The translations under genes and the position numbers were made by a program. From CAYUVH01 sp964448135 (GTDB taxonomy: Bacteria > Verrucomicrobiota > Verrucomicrobiia > Limisphaerales > UBA8199), in NCBI GenBank assembly GCA_964448135.1, contig CAYUVH010000053.1:4986-68985 (forward strand): DNA of 64,000 nucleotides. Reading direction: 5' to 3'. Under the pieces are notes generated by a model. It did not search any database. It was given only the letters and a program-made list of their open reading frames with translations, and was not told the DNA's origin. Shown here piece after piece: positions 19,801-28,425 of the stretch. Numbering within the stretch: position 1 is the first letter of the stretch; each line of letters opens with the position of its first letter.

Positions 19801-21081
19801 GGTTTTGAGCCCGTCCGGGCCTCCGGCGCGGGCGTCGGCGGCATCGGTGCGATTATTGACAGCACTGCCACCGGCACCGTGGACGCCAATCTCCAGGATG
19901 TAACACTGCTCGGCGACACCACGTTCGGCTGCCCAAATAACGGACGCTGGGACATCCGTGTTCGCTCTGGGACAGGCCCTGGGCCCGGCCTTCAGGGCAA
20001 CGGCTTCAATCTGACCAAGGTGGGCTCCGGCCTCGTCAGCATCGCCTGCCAGCGCAACATCGGCGTCGGCACGCCCTATTGGGACATGAACCTCGGTGAC
20101 GTGACCGTAAACGGCGGCACCATTGCTTTCGCCGAATCACTCAAATTGGGCAACCCGGCCAAGATCATCACCGTGAATCCGTCCGCCATCCTGCAGTTCT
20201 ATGATTTGGGTTACACCAATCCGATGCCCCGCAGCATCTTCATGACCGATGCCCGCCTCAATTTCAGCGGCAACGATACGGACACCAACATCCTCACCGG
20301 TCCGATCACCCTCACCAACGCAAACACCATCTATGTGGACCAGGCCGCGGCTTTCATGAATGGCCCGGTGGGTGGCGCCGGCTCCTTCGGCATCTTCGCC
20401 AACGGCCCCGGTCGCATCTATTTCAATGCCACCAACACTTATCCAGGTGACACCACGGTCACCAATGCCACGATCGGCGGCTCCGGCGTCCTCGCCGGCA
20501 ACCTCGTCATGCTCGGCGGCACCAACTCCCCCGGCTACGGTATCGGCACCCTCCGCGTAAACGGCAATGCCACGCTGGCCGGCACGACGTTGATGGAGGT
20601 CAATCGCAACCTGACCCCGAACAGTGACCAACTCTCCGTGGGCGGCTCCATCGCCTTCGGCGGCATCCTCCAGGTCAAGCTCGGCGCCGGCGCTCCGCAA
20701 CCGCAGGGCGGCGATGTGTATCAAATCTTTAATAAAGCCGGCTCCGGCTCATTCTCCTCGATCTTCCTGCCCACCCTCAGCGGCGGTTTGTCCTGGATCA
20801 CCACCAACCTGACCATCAACGGTTCGATCTCCGTGTCCGGGGCCAGCTCCCCCACGACCATCACCAATGTGGTCAACAGTGGCGGAAATCTTATCTTCAG
20901 CGGCACCGGTGGGACCGCCGGAAGTTCCTATGTGGTAGTATCTTCCGCCGATGTCTCGTTGCCCATGGCCAGCTGGACCCCTGTGGCAACCAACACGTTC
21001 GGTCCCGGCGGCAGCTTCAGCGTGACCAACGCCATCAACCTCGCCACGCCGGCGACCTTCCTCCGCATTCGCGTCCCCTGA
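16891..21081 (+). CDS. Large secreted beta-strand-repeat protein with shared N-terminal module
   Basis: The protein has 1396 residues from the ATG at 16891, with a signal peptide ending AASPAA (~28). Residues ~29-290 are the shared module (GINPPTTRLTG, WDFGLQVYR, RVTDAGAE, YDNFS). Next is a segment nearly the same as in the 11190 protein (WSTPANWGG, TNTNDLTNL, YGNTFTN). Long autotransporter-type beta-strand repeats fill residues ~300-1310 (LTMTANNSYTGDTFVRGGKL, GTFVKAGASTLTVSAPSSTY). The tail ends ATFLRIRVP. No enzyme motif is seen. It is probably a surface fibre or binding protein. Candidate operator copy 2 is upstream. Confidence 0.82.
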   Translation: MKTRLNPISLSLIALLTATAASPAAVILGDTVSVTGSGTGFALNAGVNTGINPPTTRLTGSANANVRYIATDTSKAASAYSIAAQKIAVASAANSGRFTFSTDGSTAMDFASLLGSTLASPTNPSIYEVTISMNNNSGGTQRFSFALSTTENNANFWDFGLQVYRAAGANTFYTFQKRIDRASWTTNTDSTGTTDDINDPITTASPNTFGTDVSFLIRVTDAGAETGTNFHSRLQISTNNGSSFFYDTASDSTLTNGWRFDGASRFIIHDIAASAVATYDNFSLNLVSGPAVTSRIWNGGGTDNNWSTPANWGGTAPSSGEVIIFDGTNRQTNTNDLTNLSVPVTLFTTGGFSLYGNTFTNTVTLSNSAGINILNNNLVWGSTSAKTWSIASGSELQLNNTTTIDVNGDNTLIAGGTLHVLGALNIGQASSATPAFILNEGKLVVDGGTFASRGGFRIGSFTGGTGCETIVSNGVFNLTVAGANLRVGDAAFSGGTNRLTLTNSTLTMSGGSLAIPYQAGGTSQVSQAGGTVSGCIVNFSQNGAGHGTYVLQNGRLSTWQIKKTTSGSQARMYFDGAVLVAPSGASNAFFTGINTAQILSGGLTVDSSVDITIGQALSGTGDLVKSNFGALTMTANNSYTGDTFVRGGKLIFPTTQTNTTDIVVDDGLEFGVQVRASGSSLSASSLTFSGPSFNTLSFDLSTFATPSAPLMKVDTLTVNGPVTINVANGVQLAVGQITLVDYTNLVGGFTFTLGSLPPGVVANLVDNTANSSVDLNITAVPGLRWTGATDNNWDYSTINWIDKQTMAPSAYADGYPLEFLDVLSNNLINLSAFPVPTLIVVSNNAVPFSWTGGAITVPIIKKSGTNSLTRVETSADLITTIELNEGSFIASNTFNATFSTLLTDTTPGNGTFVKAGASTLTVSAPSSTYDGAVIIQEGTLKMATNRALGSTSSTTTIASGATLDLNDFSPGFEPVRASGAGVGGIGAIIDSTATGTVDANLQDVTLLGDTTFGCPNNGRWDIRVRSGTGPGPGLQGNGFNLTKVGSGLVSIACQRNIGVGTPYWDMNLGDVTVNGGTIAFAESLKLGNPAKIITVNPSAILQFYDLGYTNPMPRSIFMTDARLNFSGNDTDTNILTGPITLTNANTIYVDQAAAFMNGPVGGAGSFGIFANGPGRIYFNATNTYPGDTTVTNATIGGSGVLAGNLVMLGGTNSPGYGIGTLRVNGNATLAGTTLMEVNRNLTPNSDQLSVGGSIAFGGILQVKLGAGAPQPQGGDVYQIFNKAGSGSFSSIFLPTLSGGLSWITTNLTINGSISVSGASSPTTITNVVNSGGNLIFSGTGGTAGSSYVVVSSADVSLPMASWTPVATNTFGPGGSFSVTNAINLATPATFLRIRVP

Positions 21082-21103
21082 CCCAGGTCGCTGGATCCAA
21101 AAT

Positions 21104-21117
21104 AATTCAAATAATTC
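21104..21117. repeat. AT-rich 14-mer AATTCAAATAATTC
   Basis: This 14-base word lies 18 bases before the pseudopilin start and recurs exactly at 41866-41879. AATTC is repeated within it. Its role is unknown; it could be a promoter-upstream element or chance. Confidence 0.3.
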
Positions 21118-21135
21118 ACAGCGCCTAAACACAAA

Positions 21136-21900
21136 ATGATCGAAAACCGCAGTACGGAACTATTTCCTGCTTTTCAGCGCCGCCGGAGTGACTGCCGCGC
21201 GTTCACTCTGATCGAATTGCTCGTGGTCATTGCCATCATCGCCATCCTCGCGGCGATGCTGCTGCCCGCCCTCGCCAAGGCCAAATCCCGGGCTCAGCGG
21301 ACCAATTGCATCAGCAATGAAAAGCAGATCACCCTCGCTTTCGTGATGTGGGGGGACGAAAACAACGATGGCAAGTATACGTGGAACCAGGGCTTGGGAA
21401 AAATCGGACCCGATCCGCTCCGTACAAATTGGGTCGCACTGGAGCCATTCCTCAAAAATCCAAAAGTGATGACGTGTCCCGCGGATCGTAAGCGCAATCC
21501 ATTTTCGGACTGGGCCCAGCTGGTTAACACGTTCGAATTCCGCAGCAATCTGAGCTACGCCATTTGCACGAACGCCCTGCCCACGCGGCCGCTGGCGATG
21601 ATGATCCTCGACAATCATGTCTCCACGGATTACCCCGCGAACTCCACCCTGGCCATGCCCGACAATCCCGCGAACGGATCGGCGCATACCTTCAATCAGG
21701 GGCAGGTGATCCGGCGCGGCTGGGTGAAGAATACACGGCATGATGACCAGGGTGTGGTCAGCTTCTGCGATGGCGGCGTGGCCGCCACCAAATCCGCCAA
21801 ACTTCAGGAGCACTTTCGCAACATCTTCGATCTCTATCTGCAGGACCCGAATGGAGAACTCCGGCTCATGCTGCCGCAGTACTCCGCCATACCATTTTAG
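21136..21900 (+). CDS. Type II secretion pseudopilin-like protein (prepilin leader, H-X9-DG type)
   Basis: The 254-residue protein has a prepilin leader: RA cut before FTLIELLVVIAIIAILAAML, with Glu at +5 (E27) and Ala rather than the usual Gly at -1. The C-terminal region has the H-x9-DG motif (His in RHDDQG, DG in FCDGG). Such proteins are abundant in Planctomycetes and Verrucomicrobia and resemble type II secretion pseudopilins, though no secretion ATPase or secretin is nearby. It lies between the module genes and the sulfatases, all + strand. Confidence 0.85.
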   Translation: MIENRSTELFPAFQRRRSDCRAFTLIELLVVIAIIAILAAMLLPALAKAKSRAQRTNCISNEKQITLAFVMWGDENNDGKYTWNQGLGKIGPDPLRTNWVALEPFLKNPKVMTCPADRKRNPFSDWAQLVNTFEFRSNLSYAICTNALPTRPLAMMILDNHVSTDYPANSTLAMPDNPANGSAHTFNQGQVIRRGWVKNTRHDDQGVVSFCDGGVAATKSAKLQEHFRNIFDLYLQDPNGELRLMLPQYSAIPF

Positions 21901-21903
21901 CGC

Positions 21904-23433
21904 TTGAACCGTCTTCGCATATCGCATCTTTTCGCGTGCTGTGGGGCGGTTGTAGTCCCTCGCAACCTTCGGTTCCTGCTGGTGGCAATCTTCTGCCTGG
22001 CTCACGTTGCCCCAGCTACCGCCGCCGATTCGAAATCTTTCAGGCCCAACTTCATTTTTGTCCTCATCGACGACATGGGCTACGCCGATTTGACGTGCTA
22101 CGGTGGCCGGCCTGGTGAAACCGCGAATATAGACCGCCTCGCCAGTGAAGGTGTTCGGTTCACGCAGTTTTACGTCAACTCACCCATCTGCTCGCCCTCG
22201 CGCACGGCGTTTACCACGGGACAGTACCCCGCGCGCTGGCGCGTGACTTCCTACCTCGCCTCGCGCGCCGAGAATGATCGCCGCGGCATGGCGCAATGGC
22301 TCGACCCTTCCGCGCCCACCCTGGCCCGCGCTTTGCACGACGCGGGCTATAGCACCGGACATTTCGGCAAATGGCACATGGGCGGCCAGCGCGACGTGGG
22401 CGAGGCACCCCTGATCACGGAATACGGTTTCGACGAGTCTCTGACCCAGTTTGAAGGACTGGGCGATCGCATCCTGCCCCTCCTGGACACTTTTGACGGG
22501 GAACCGCCGCAGAAGTACGCCTTGGGCAGCGACAACCTGGGCCGGGGAAACATCCAGTGGATGGATCGATCCAAAGTAACCGGCGCCTTTGTGCAGCGAA
22601 CGCTGGATTTCATTCGCCGGGCGGAAAAATCGGGCAAGCCTTTTTATGTTAACCTCTGGCCCGATGACGTGCACTCGCCGTTTTATCCGCCGAAGGCATT
22701 GCGAGGTAATAATTCCAAAAAGGAATTGTACCTGGGAGTGACCCGGGCGATGGATGCGCAACTCGCCCCACTGCTTGATTATGTCAAAGCGAGTCCAACC
22801 CTCCGCTCCAACACCATTATACTGGTCGCGAGCGACAATGGACCCGAGCCCGGCGCCGGCTCCGCGGGTCCCTTTCGTGGACACAAGGGCATGCTCTATG
22901 AAGGTGGCGTGCGCGAACCCCTCATTGTTTGGGCGCCGGGGTTCCTGTCGCCAAACGCGCGCGGCACTGTGAATGACAGCACTGTGATCTCAGCCGTGGA
23001 CTTTTTCCCCTCGGTGGCCCGCCTTGCCGGAATTGGTCTGTCGGGAAACCTGAAACTCGACGGCGAAGACTTGAGCCGCCAAATGCTCGGCTTCAACAAA
23101 CAAGAACGAACGCAACCTTTGCTCTGGAGCCGACCGCCGGATCGTCCGGGAAACGGCGCCGCAGTCTTGCCCGACCTGGCCATGCGTCGGGGCAACTGGA
23201 AGTTGCTGGTCATGCAGGATGGGAGCGAAGCCCAACTCTACGACCTGGCCAAAGACCCGGGCGAAAGTCGCAACCTGGCCGCGATGCATCCGGATATTGT
23301 GAGGGACATGCGCAAACCTCTCCTGGCCTGGTGGCAATCTGTGCCCGCCAGCCGCGATAATCCCGAGCGCATGCCGCACCACGCGAGCAACAACGGGCGG
23401 ACGGCGGCAAACCCGGCTGCCGAACCAGAATAG
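21904..23433 (+). CDS. Secreted sulfatase
   Basis: The 509-residue protein starts with TTG, 3 bases after the pseudopilin stop. A signal-like hydrophobic segment lies at residues ~23-40. Sulfatase motifs are FIFVLIDDMGYAD, Cys96 in CSPSR (canonical CxPxR, oxidised to formylglycine by a maturase), GHFGKWHMG and ASDNGPEPG. It is closest to the sulfatase half of the 14244 protein (compare YGFDESLTQFEG with YGFDQSLVAFEG), without the extra module. It likely releases sulfate from a glycan outside the cytoplasm. Confidence 0.88.
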   Translation: MNRLRISHLFACCGAVVVPRNLRFLLVAIFCLAHVAPATAADSKSFRPNFIFVLIDDMGYADLTCYGGRPGETANIDRLASEGVRFTQFYVNSPICSPSRTAFTTGQYPARWRVTSYLASRAENDRRGMAQWLDPSAPTLARALHDAGYSTGHFGKWHMGGQRDVGEAPLITEYGFDESLTQFEGLGDRILPLLDTFDGEPPQKYALGSDNLGRGNIQWMDRSKVTGAFVQRTLDFIRRAEKSGKPFYVNLWPDDVHSPFYPPKALRGNNSKKELYLGVTRAMDAQLAPLLDYVKASPTLRSNTIILVASDNGPEPGAGSAGPFRGHKGMLYEGGVREPLIVWAPGFLSPNARGTVNDSTVISAVDFFPSVARLAGIGLSGNLKLDGEDLSRQMLGFNKQERTQPLLWSRPPDRPGNGAAVLPDLAMRRGNWKLLVMQDGSEAQLYDLAKDPGESRNLAAMHPDIVRDMRKPLLAWWQSVPASRDNPERMPHHASNNGRTAANPAAEPE

Positions 23434-23441
23434 CCCCTGCC

Positions 23442-25160
23442 TTGCGCGTGTTGCGGCACCCCATAAAACGGCTGACGCTTTTGTGTTTCTGGTTGGTGCT
23501 TTGTGGTGCCCAGCAGTGGCCCGCGGAATCAAAAGAGCGCCCCAACATCCTGATCATTCTCGCCGACGACGTGGGATTCTCCGACATCGGTTGCTTCGGC
23601 GGGATTGCTGCGACTCCGAATCTCGACGCCCTCGCGCACGACGGGGTGCGATTCACCCAGTTTTATAATACATCGCGCTGCTGCCCAACCCGTGCTTCGT
23701 TGCTGACCGGCCTTTATCCGCATCAAACCGGCATCGGCCACATGAACTGGTCGGACAATAACCTCCCTGGCTATCACGGAAACCTGGGCACCAATTGTGT
23801 GACCATCGCCGAAGTGCTGAAGTCCACGGGATACCGGACTTACATGTGCGGTAAATGGCACGTCACGCGTTTCGCCGAACCTGACAGCGACCGTTCCCAG
23901 TGGCCCATCCAACGCGGTTTCGAAAAATTCTATGGCACCCTGAAAGGCTCCGGCAGCTTCTTCGATCCCATTTCGCTCTGCCGCCAGAACACGTTCATTA
24001 CTCCTGAGAACGATCCCGAATACAAACCGAACCGTTACTATTATACGGACGCCATCAGCGACAATGCCGTCCGCTTCCTGGCAGCCCACGAAAAGGAATC
24101 TCCCAACCAGCCGTTCCTTCTCTATGTCGCCTATACCGCGGCCCATTGGCCAATGCAGGCGCCCGAGAGCGACATCGCGAAGTACAAAGGAAAGTTTGAC
24201 ACCGGCTACGAACCCGAGCGCCAGGCCCGTCTCAAACGCCTGCGCGAACAAGGTCTCATTGACACAAACTGGGATTCCGCTCCAACTGTCGGCGACTGGA
24301 ACAAGGTTGATCAGAAATGGGAGGCGCGCTGCATGGAAGTCTACACCGCCATGCTTGATAACATGGACCAGGGCATCGGCCGCATCGTGGGGGAGTTGAA
24401 GCGCAGCGGCCGCCTGGACAACACGATCATTTTCTTTCTCCAGGATAACGGCGCCTGCGCCGAAGACACTGGCCGCCGCCCGCCCGCCAAGGCTGCGCCG
24501 AAGAAGTTAAAACCCATGGCTCCGGACGAATTGCAAATGATCGCCCAACCCCGCCAGACCCGCGACGGCAAACCCGTCCGCCGCGGCCCCGGCGTCATAC
24601 CGGGCGGCCCTGATACTTTTGTCGCTTACGGCGAAAACTGGGCGAATGTTTCGAACACCCCTTTCCGCGAATACAAACACTGGGTTCACGAAGGAGGCAT
24701 CTCCACGCCGCTGATCGTCCATTGGCCGGCCGGAATCCCCACGAACCGCAACGGCAGACTCGAGACCCAACCCGGCCACCTGATTGACCTCATGGCCACT
24801 TGCGTGGATGTGTCCGGCGCGACGTATCTGCAGGAAAACCACGGCGCCAAGGTGCCGCCCATGGAAGGCGTCTCCCTTCGCCCTGCCCTCTCCGGTGAGG
24901 CGCTGTCGCGAAAAGAGCCGCTCTGTTGGGAGCACGAAAGCAATCGTGCCATCCGGGACGGCAAATGGAAGCTGGTCGCCAAGGCCGATCGCCCGTGGGA
25001 ACTGTACGACATGGAAAAGGACCGGACCGAAATGCACGATCTCGCGAAGCAAAATCCGGGCAAGGTGGCCGAGCTCTCCAAAAAATGGGACCAGTGGGCC
25101 GCGCGCGCGAATGTGCTCCCGCTCGGCGGCTGGAAAACCGACAAAAGAAATACCGAATAA
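23442..25160 (+). CDS. Secreted arylsulfatase A-type sulfatase, tandem copy 1
   Basis: The 572-residue protein starts with TTG at 23442, 8 bases after the previous stop, and has a hydrophobic leader to ~residue 25. The catalytic site is C80 in CCPTR; other motifs are ILADDVGFSDIG, CGKWHVTRF and LQDNGACAED. It shares long identical stretches with the next gene (FTQFYNTSRCCPTRASL, WANVSNTPFREYKHWVHEGG), so the two come from tandem duplication. Sulfate-ester hydrolase; substrate unknown. Confidence 0.9.
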   Translation: MRVLRHPIKRLTLLCFWLVLCGAQQWPAESKERPNILIILADDVGFSDIGCFGGIAATPNLDALAHDGVRFTQFYNTSRCCPTRASLLTGLYPHQTGIGHMNWSDNNLPGYHGNLGTNCVTIAEVLKSTGYRTYMCGKWHVTRFAEPDSDRSQWPIQRGFEKFYGTLKGSGSFFDPISLCRQNTFITPENDPEYKPNRYYYTDAISDNAVRFLAAHEKESPNQPFLLYVAYTAAHWPMQAPESDIAKYKGKFDTGYEPERQARLKRLREQGLIDTNWDSAPTVGDWNKVDQKWEARCMEVYTAMLDNMDQGIGRIVGELKRSGRLDNTIIFFLQDNGACAEDTGRRPPAKAAPKKLKPMAPDELQMIAQPRQTRDGKPVRRGPGVIPGGPDTFVAYGENWANVSNTPFREYKHWVHEGGISTPLIVHWPAGIPTNRNGRLETQPGHLIDLMATCVDVSGATYLQENHGAKVPPMEGVSLRPALSGEALSRKEPLCWEHESNRAIRDGKWKLVAKADRPWELYDMEKDRTEMHDLAKQNPGKVAELSKKWDQWAARANVLPLGGWKTDKRNTE

Positions 25161-25162
25161 TC

Positions 25163-26857
25163 ATGCCGCGACTTCGCTCCCTTCTCCTCGCGCTTTCCCT
25201 GGTTTCCTGCCTGCCCCTTTCGGCCGCCGACAAACCGAACATCATCGTGATCCTTGCCGATGACCTCGGTTTCTCGGATATCGGCTGCTATGGCGCGGAG
25301 ATTCAGACTCCCAACATCGATGCTCTCGCCAAAAACGGCCTGCGCTTCACCCAATTCTACAATACCTCCCGTTGCTGTCCCACGCGCGCCTCGCTGATGA
25401 CCGGTCTCTATCCGCACCAGGCCGGTGTTGGTCACATGATGGTGGATCACGGATACGACGGCTACCGCAGCGATCTGAATCATAACTGCGTCACCATTCC
25501 CGAAGTCCTCAAGACGGCCGGCTACCGCACTTACATGGTCGGCAAATGGCATCTCACCCGTTTCGACGGCCCCAGCGACCGCCGCGACAACTGGCCGCTC
25601 CAGCGGGGCTACGAGAAATTTTACGGCACCCTGCGCGGTTACGGCAGCTTCTATGATCCCTCCGCACTCTGCCGCCAGAACACGTTCATCACGCCGCTAA
25701 ACGATTCCCAATACCAGCCGAAGGAATACTATTACACCGACGCGCTGAGCGATAATGCGGTCAAATTCCTAAAGGAGCACGTCAAGGAATCGCCGGACAA
25801 ACCGTTCTTCATGTACGTGGCCTACACCGCCGCACACTGGCCCATGCACGCCCTCGATCGTGACATCGAAAAATACAAAGGCAAATTCACCGCCGGCTAC
25901 GACCCGGTACGAAACGAGCGCTTCAAGCGACTCAAGGCGGCCGGCCTGATTGACCCACAGTGGGAGCTCACCCCCACCGCGGGCGAATGGAGCGAGGTCA
26001 AACGCAAAGCCTGGGAAATGCGCTGCAAGGAAGTCTTCGACGCCATGGTGGATAACATGGACCAAGGCATCGGCCGCATCGTCGCCGAACTCAAGCAGGA
26101 CGGCCTCCTCGACAATACGGTCATATTTTATCTCCACGACAACGGCGGTTGCGCCGAGGACATGGGACGCAAAGGGCCCGAACCCGGTCCCGAAGTGAAG
26201 CTCCACGCCATGAAGCCCGACGAACTCCAGGACCGCACCAAGCCGCCCATGCAAACGCGCGACGGCCGCCTCGTGCGCACCGGCCCCGGCGTGATGCCCG
26301 GTGGTCCGGATACTTACATCGCCTACGGCCGCGCCTGGGCCAACGTCTCCAACACCCCCTTCCGGGAATATAAACATTGGGTCCACGAAGGCGGCATCGC
26401 CACGCCGCTCATCATCCAGTGGCCGGCGGGGATTCCCTCGTCACGCCGCGGTGCCATCGAGACTGCCCCCGGGCACGTCATTGATATCATGGCCACTTGT
26501 GTTGATCTTTCCTCTGCCAGCTATCCCAAAGAGTCGCAGGGCAAAAACATCAACCCGATGGAAGGCGTCTCCCTCCGACCCTTGCTCACCGGAAAATCCA
26601 TCACGCGCCCCAATCCGATTTTCTGGGAGCACGAAAGCAACCGCGCCATTCGCGATGGCAAATGGAAGCTCGTCGCCAAAGCCGGCCAGCCCTGGGAACT
26701 CTTTGACATGGAAAAGGACCGCACCGAAATGCACGATCTAGCTTCGTCCCATCCCGACCTCGTAAAATCCATGTCCGCCCAATGGGACACCTACGCCGCT
26801 CGCGCCAACGTCCTTCCCCTCGGTGGCTGGAAAGATGGCAAGAAGACCTCGGAATAA
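25163..26857 (+). CDS. Secreted arylsulfatase A-type sulfatase, tandem copy 2
   Basis: The protein has 564 residues from the ATG at 25163, 2 bases after the previous stop. The frame is open upstream inside the neighbour, but the leader MPRLRSLLLALSL to LSAA fixes this start. C71 in CCPTR is the formylglycine site, with ILADDLGFSDIG and VGKWHLTRF. It is a close paralogue of the preceding sulfatase along its whole length and is the last gene of the + strand run. Confidence 0.9.
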   Translation: MPRLRSLLLALSLVSCLPLSAADKPNIIVILADDLGFSDIGCYGAEIQTPNIDALAKNGLRFTQFYNTSRCCPTRASLMTGLYPHQAGVGHMMVDHGYDGYRSDLNHNCVTIPEVLKTAGYRTYMVGKWHLTRFDGPSDRRDNWPLQRGYEKFYGTLRGYGSFYDPSALCRQNTFITPLNDSQYQPKEYYYTDALSDNAVKFLKEHVKESPDKPFFMYVAYTAAHWPMHALDRDIEKYKGKFTAGYDPVRNERFKRLKAAGLIDPQWELTPTAGEWSEVKRKAWEMRCKEVFDAMVDNMDQGIGRIVAELKQDGLLDNTVIFYLHDNGGCAEDMGRKGPEPGPEVKLHAMKPDELQDRTKPPMQTRDGRLVRTGPGVMPGGPDTYIAYGRAWANVSNTPFREYKHWVHEGGIATPLIIQWPAGIPSSRRGAIETAPGHVIDIMATCVDLSSASYPKESQGKNINPMEGVSLRPLLTGKSITRPNPIFWEHESNRAIRDGKWKLVAKAGQPWELFDMEKDRTEMHDLASSHPDLVKSMSAQWDTYAARANVLPLGGWKDGKKTSE

Positions 26858-26866
26858 TCCGCGCCG

Positions 26867-28315
26867 CTACCTCCCCGGCTTTTCCAGCGCTGCCGCCGTC
26901 TCAAAAATCAGCTCCCACGCGGCCCGTACGTGCCGCTCCTCCGTATTGGTCTGTCCGATGCAAAACCGCAGCGTGTACTTTCCATTCAACACCGTGTGCG
27001 TCAAAAACAACTTTCCCGACTGATTCAACCTCTCCAGCAGTCGCTTCGTTACCTCATTGCCCGCGCGATGCGCAAAGCACACGAGGTTCATCGGCGGCTT
27101 CATCGTCAGTTCAAACTCCTTCGAGGCCGCCACCCACTTCGCAAATTCCTGCGCCAGCGCAATATGCTGCCGGATGTGGTGCTGCAATCCCTCCACGCCG
27201 TAGTGCCGGATCACAAACCACAGCTTCAGTGCGCGAAACCGCCGGCCCAGGGGAATCTGCCAATCACGATAATCAATCACCGCTCCCGAATCGCTCGCCT
27301 GGTTCCTCAGATACTCCGGCACCACGCTGAGCGTGCGAATCAACGTCTTGCGATCCGCCACATAGAAGCAATCACAGTCGAAGTTCGTGAACATCCACTT
27401 GTGCGGATTGAAACAGTAGGAGTCCGCCAATTCGAGACCCGCGTGCATGCCGCGATGCTCCGGGCAAATCGCCGCCGTGCCGCTCATCGCCCCATCCACA
27501 TGCAGCCAGATGCCCTCCGCCCGGCATATCCGTCCGATTTCCACCAGGGGATCGAATCCATTCGAGGATGTCGTCCCCACCGTGGCCGTCGCGAAGCAAG
27601 GTACGCGCCCGTCCGCCCGGTCGCGGGCAATCTGTTGTGCCAGATCCTGCGGACGAATCGCGAAGTTTTCGTCCGTTTCGAGCAGCCGTAAATTTACCCG
27701 TCCCAGCCCGGCGATGCGTACCGCCTTTTCCACGGACGAATGCGCCTGATCGCTGGTGTAAGCCACCAATCGACCATCACTGCCCTCCTCGTTGGTCTGA
27801 AATCCCGTCGCCCGCTCGCGCGCCGCGAGCAACGCGCACAGGACGGCGCTGGAAGCCGTATCCAAAATCACACCGCCTCCCGGGCCAACCGATTTGAATT
27901 TGCCCGGCAGCCCGAGCATATCGGCCAGCCAATCCAACACGTGCGTTTCCAGTTCCGTGCACGCCGGACTGGTCAACCACAACATCCCCTGCACGCCCAA
28001 CCCCGCCGCCAGCAACTCACCCAAAATCGAAGGTCCCGAATTGTTGCACGGAAAGAACCCAAAAAAGTTGGGCGACTGCCAATGCGTGATCCCCGGCAGG
28101 ATCACCTTGTTCATATCGGCAAGAATCGCCGAAAAATCCTCCCCCTTCTCCGGCGGCTTCGCCGGCAGCAGGGCGCGCACGTCACCCGGCTTGACCCGCG
28201 CCTGCACGGGAAAGCTCTCCACCTGCTTCTGGTAGTCGGCGATCCAGTCCACCACGGCATGCCCCCAGCGGCGGAATTCCTCCGGCTTCATGTGAAACGC
28301 AGCTTTCTCACCCAT
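26867..28315 (-). CDS. PLP-dependent group II amino acid decarboxylase (aromatic-L-amino-acid type)
   Basis: The 482-residue cytoplasmic enzyme belongs to the DDC/TDC/GAD group. PLP is bound by K306 in NPHKWMF; H192 (QAHSS), D274 (HVDGA) and T249 (GTTSSNG) match the cofactor pocket. The N-terminal part (HWQSPNFFGFFP, TSPACTELETHVLDWL) is typical of aromatic amino acid decarboxylases, so tryptamine, tyramine or phenethylamine are likely products. Specificity cannot be settled from the sequence. It is convergent with the sulfatase, 9 bases away, and divergent from the astacin gene. Confidence 0.9.
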   Translation of the reverse strand: MGEKAAFHMKPEEFRRWGHAVVDWIADYQKQVESFPVQARVKPGDVRALLPAKPPEKGEDFSAILADMNKVILPGITHWQSPNFFGFFPCNNSGPSILGELLAAGLGVQGMLWLTSPACTELETHVLDWLADMLGLPGKFKSVGPGGGVILDTASSAVLCALLAARERATGFQTNEEGSDGRLVAYTSDQAHSSVEKAVRIAGLGRVNLRLLETDENFAIRPQDLAQQIARDRADGRVPCFATATVGTTSSNGFDPLVEIGRICRAEGIWLHVDGAMSGTAAICPEHRGMHAGLELADSYCFNPHKWMFTNFDCDCFYVADRKTLIRTLSVVPEYLRNQASDSGAVIDYRDWQIPLGRRFRALKLWFVIRHYGVEGLQHHIRQHIALAQEFAKWVAASKEFELTMKPPMNLVCFAHRAGNEVTKRLLERLNQSGKLFLTHTVLNGKYTLRFCIGQTNTEERHVRAAWELIFETAAALEKPGR

Positions 28316-28382
28316 GGCCGGACTTTAGTTCCATTCTGCCTGCGCACCCAAGCCAAAAAGCGCCCCTCGAACCGGGGACGAT

Positions 28383-28410
28383 TTGCGCCACGCCGTTCTC
28401 TGAGTATATT
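28383..28410 (+). promoter_or_regulatory. Sigma70-like promoter for the astacin gene
   Basis: TTGCGC (28383-28388) and TATATT (28405-28410) are 16 bases apart. The -10 ends 15 bases before the ATG at 28426, so the leader would be very short. Confidence 0.4.
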
Positions 28411-28425
28411 TCCAAACGACATCCG

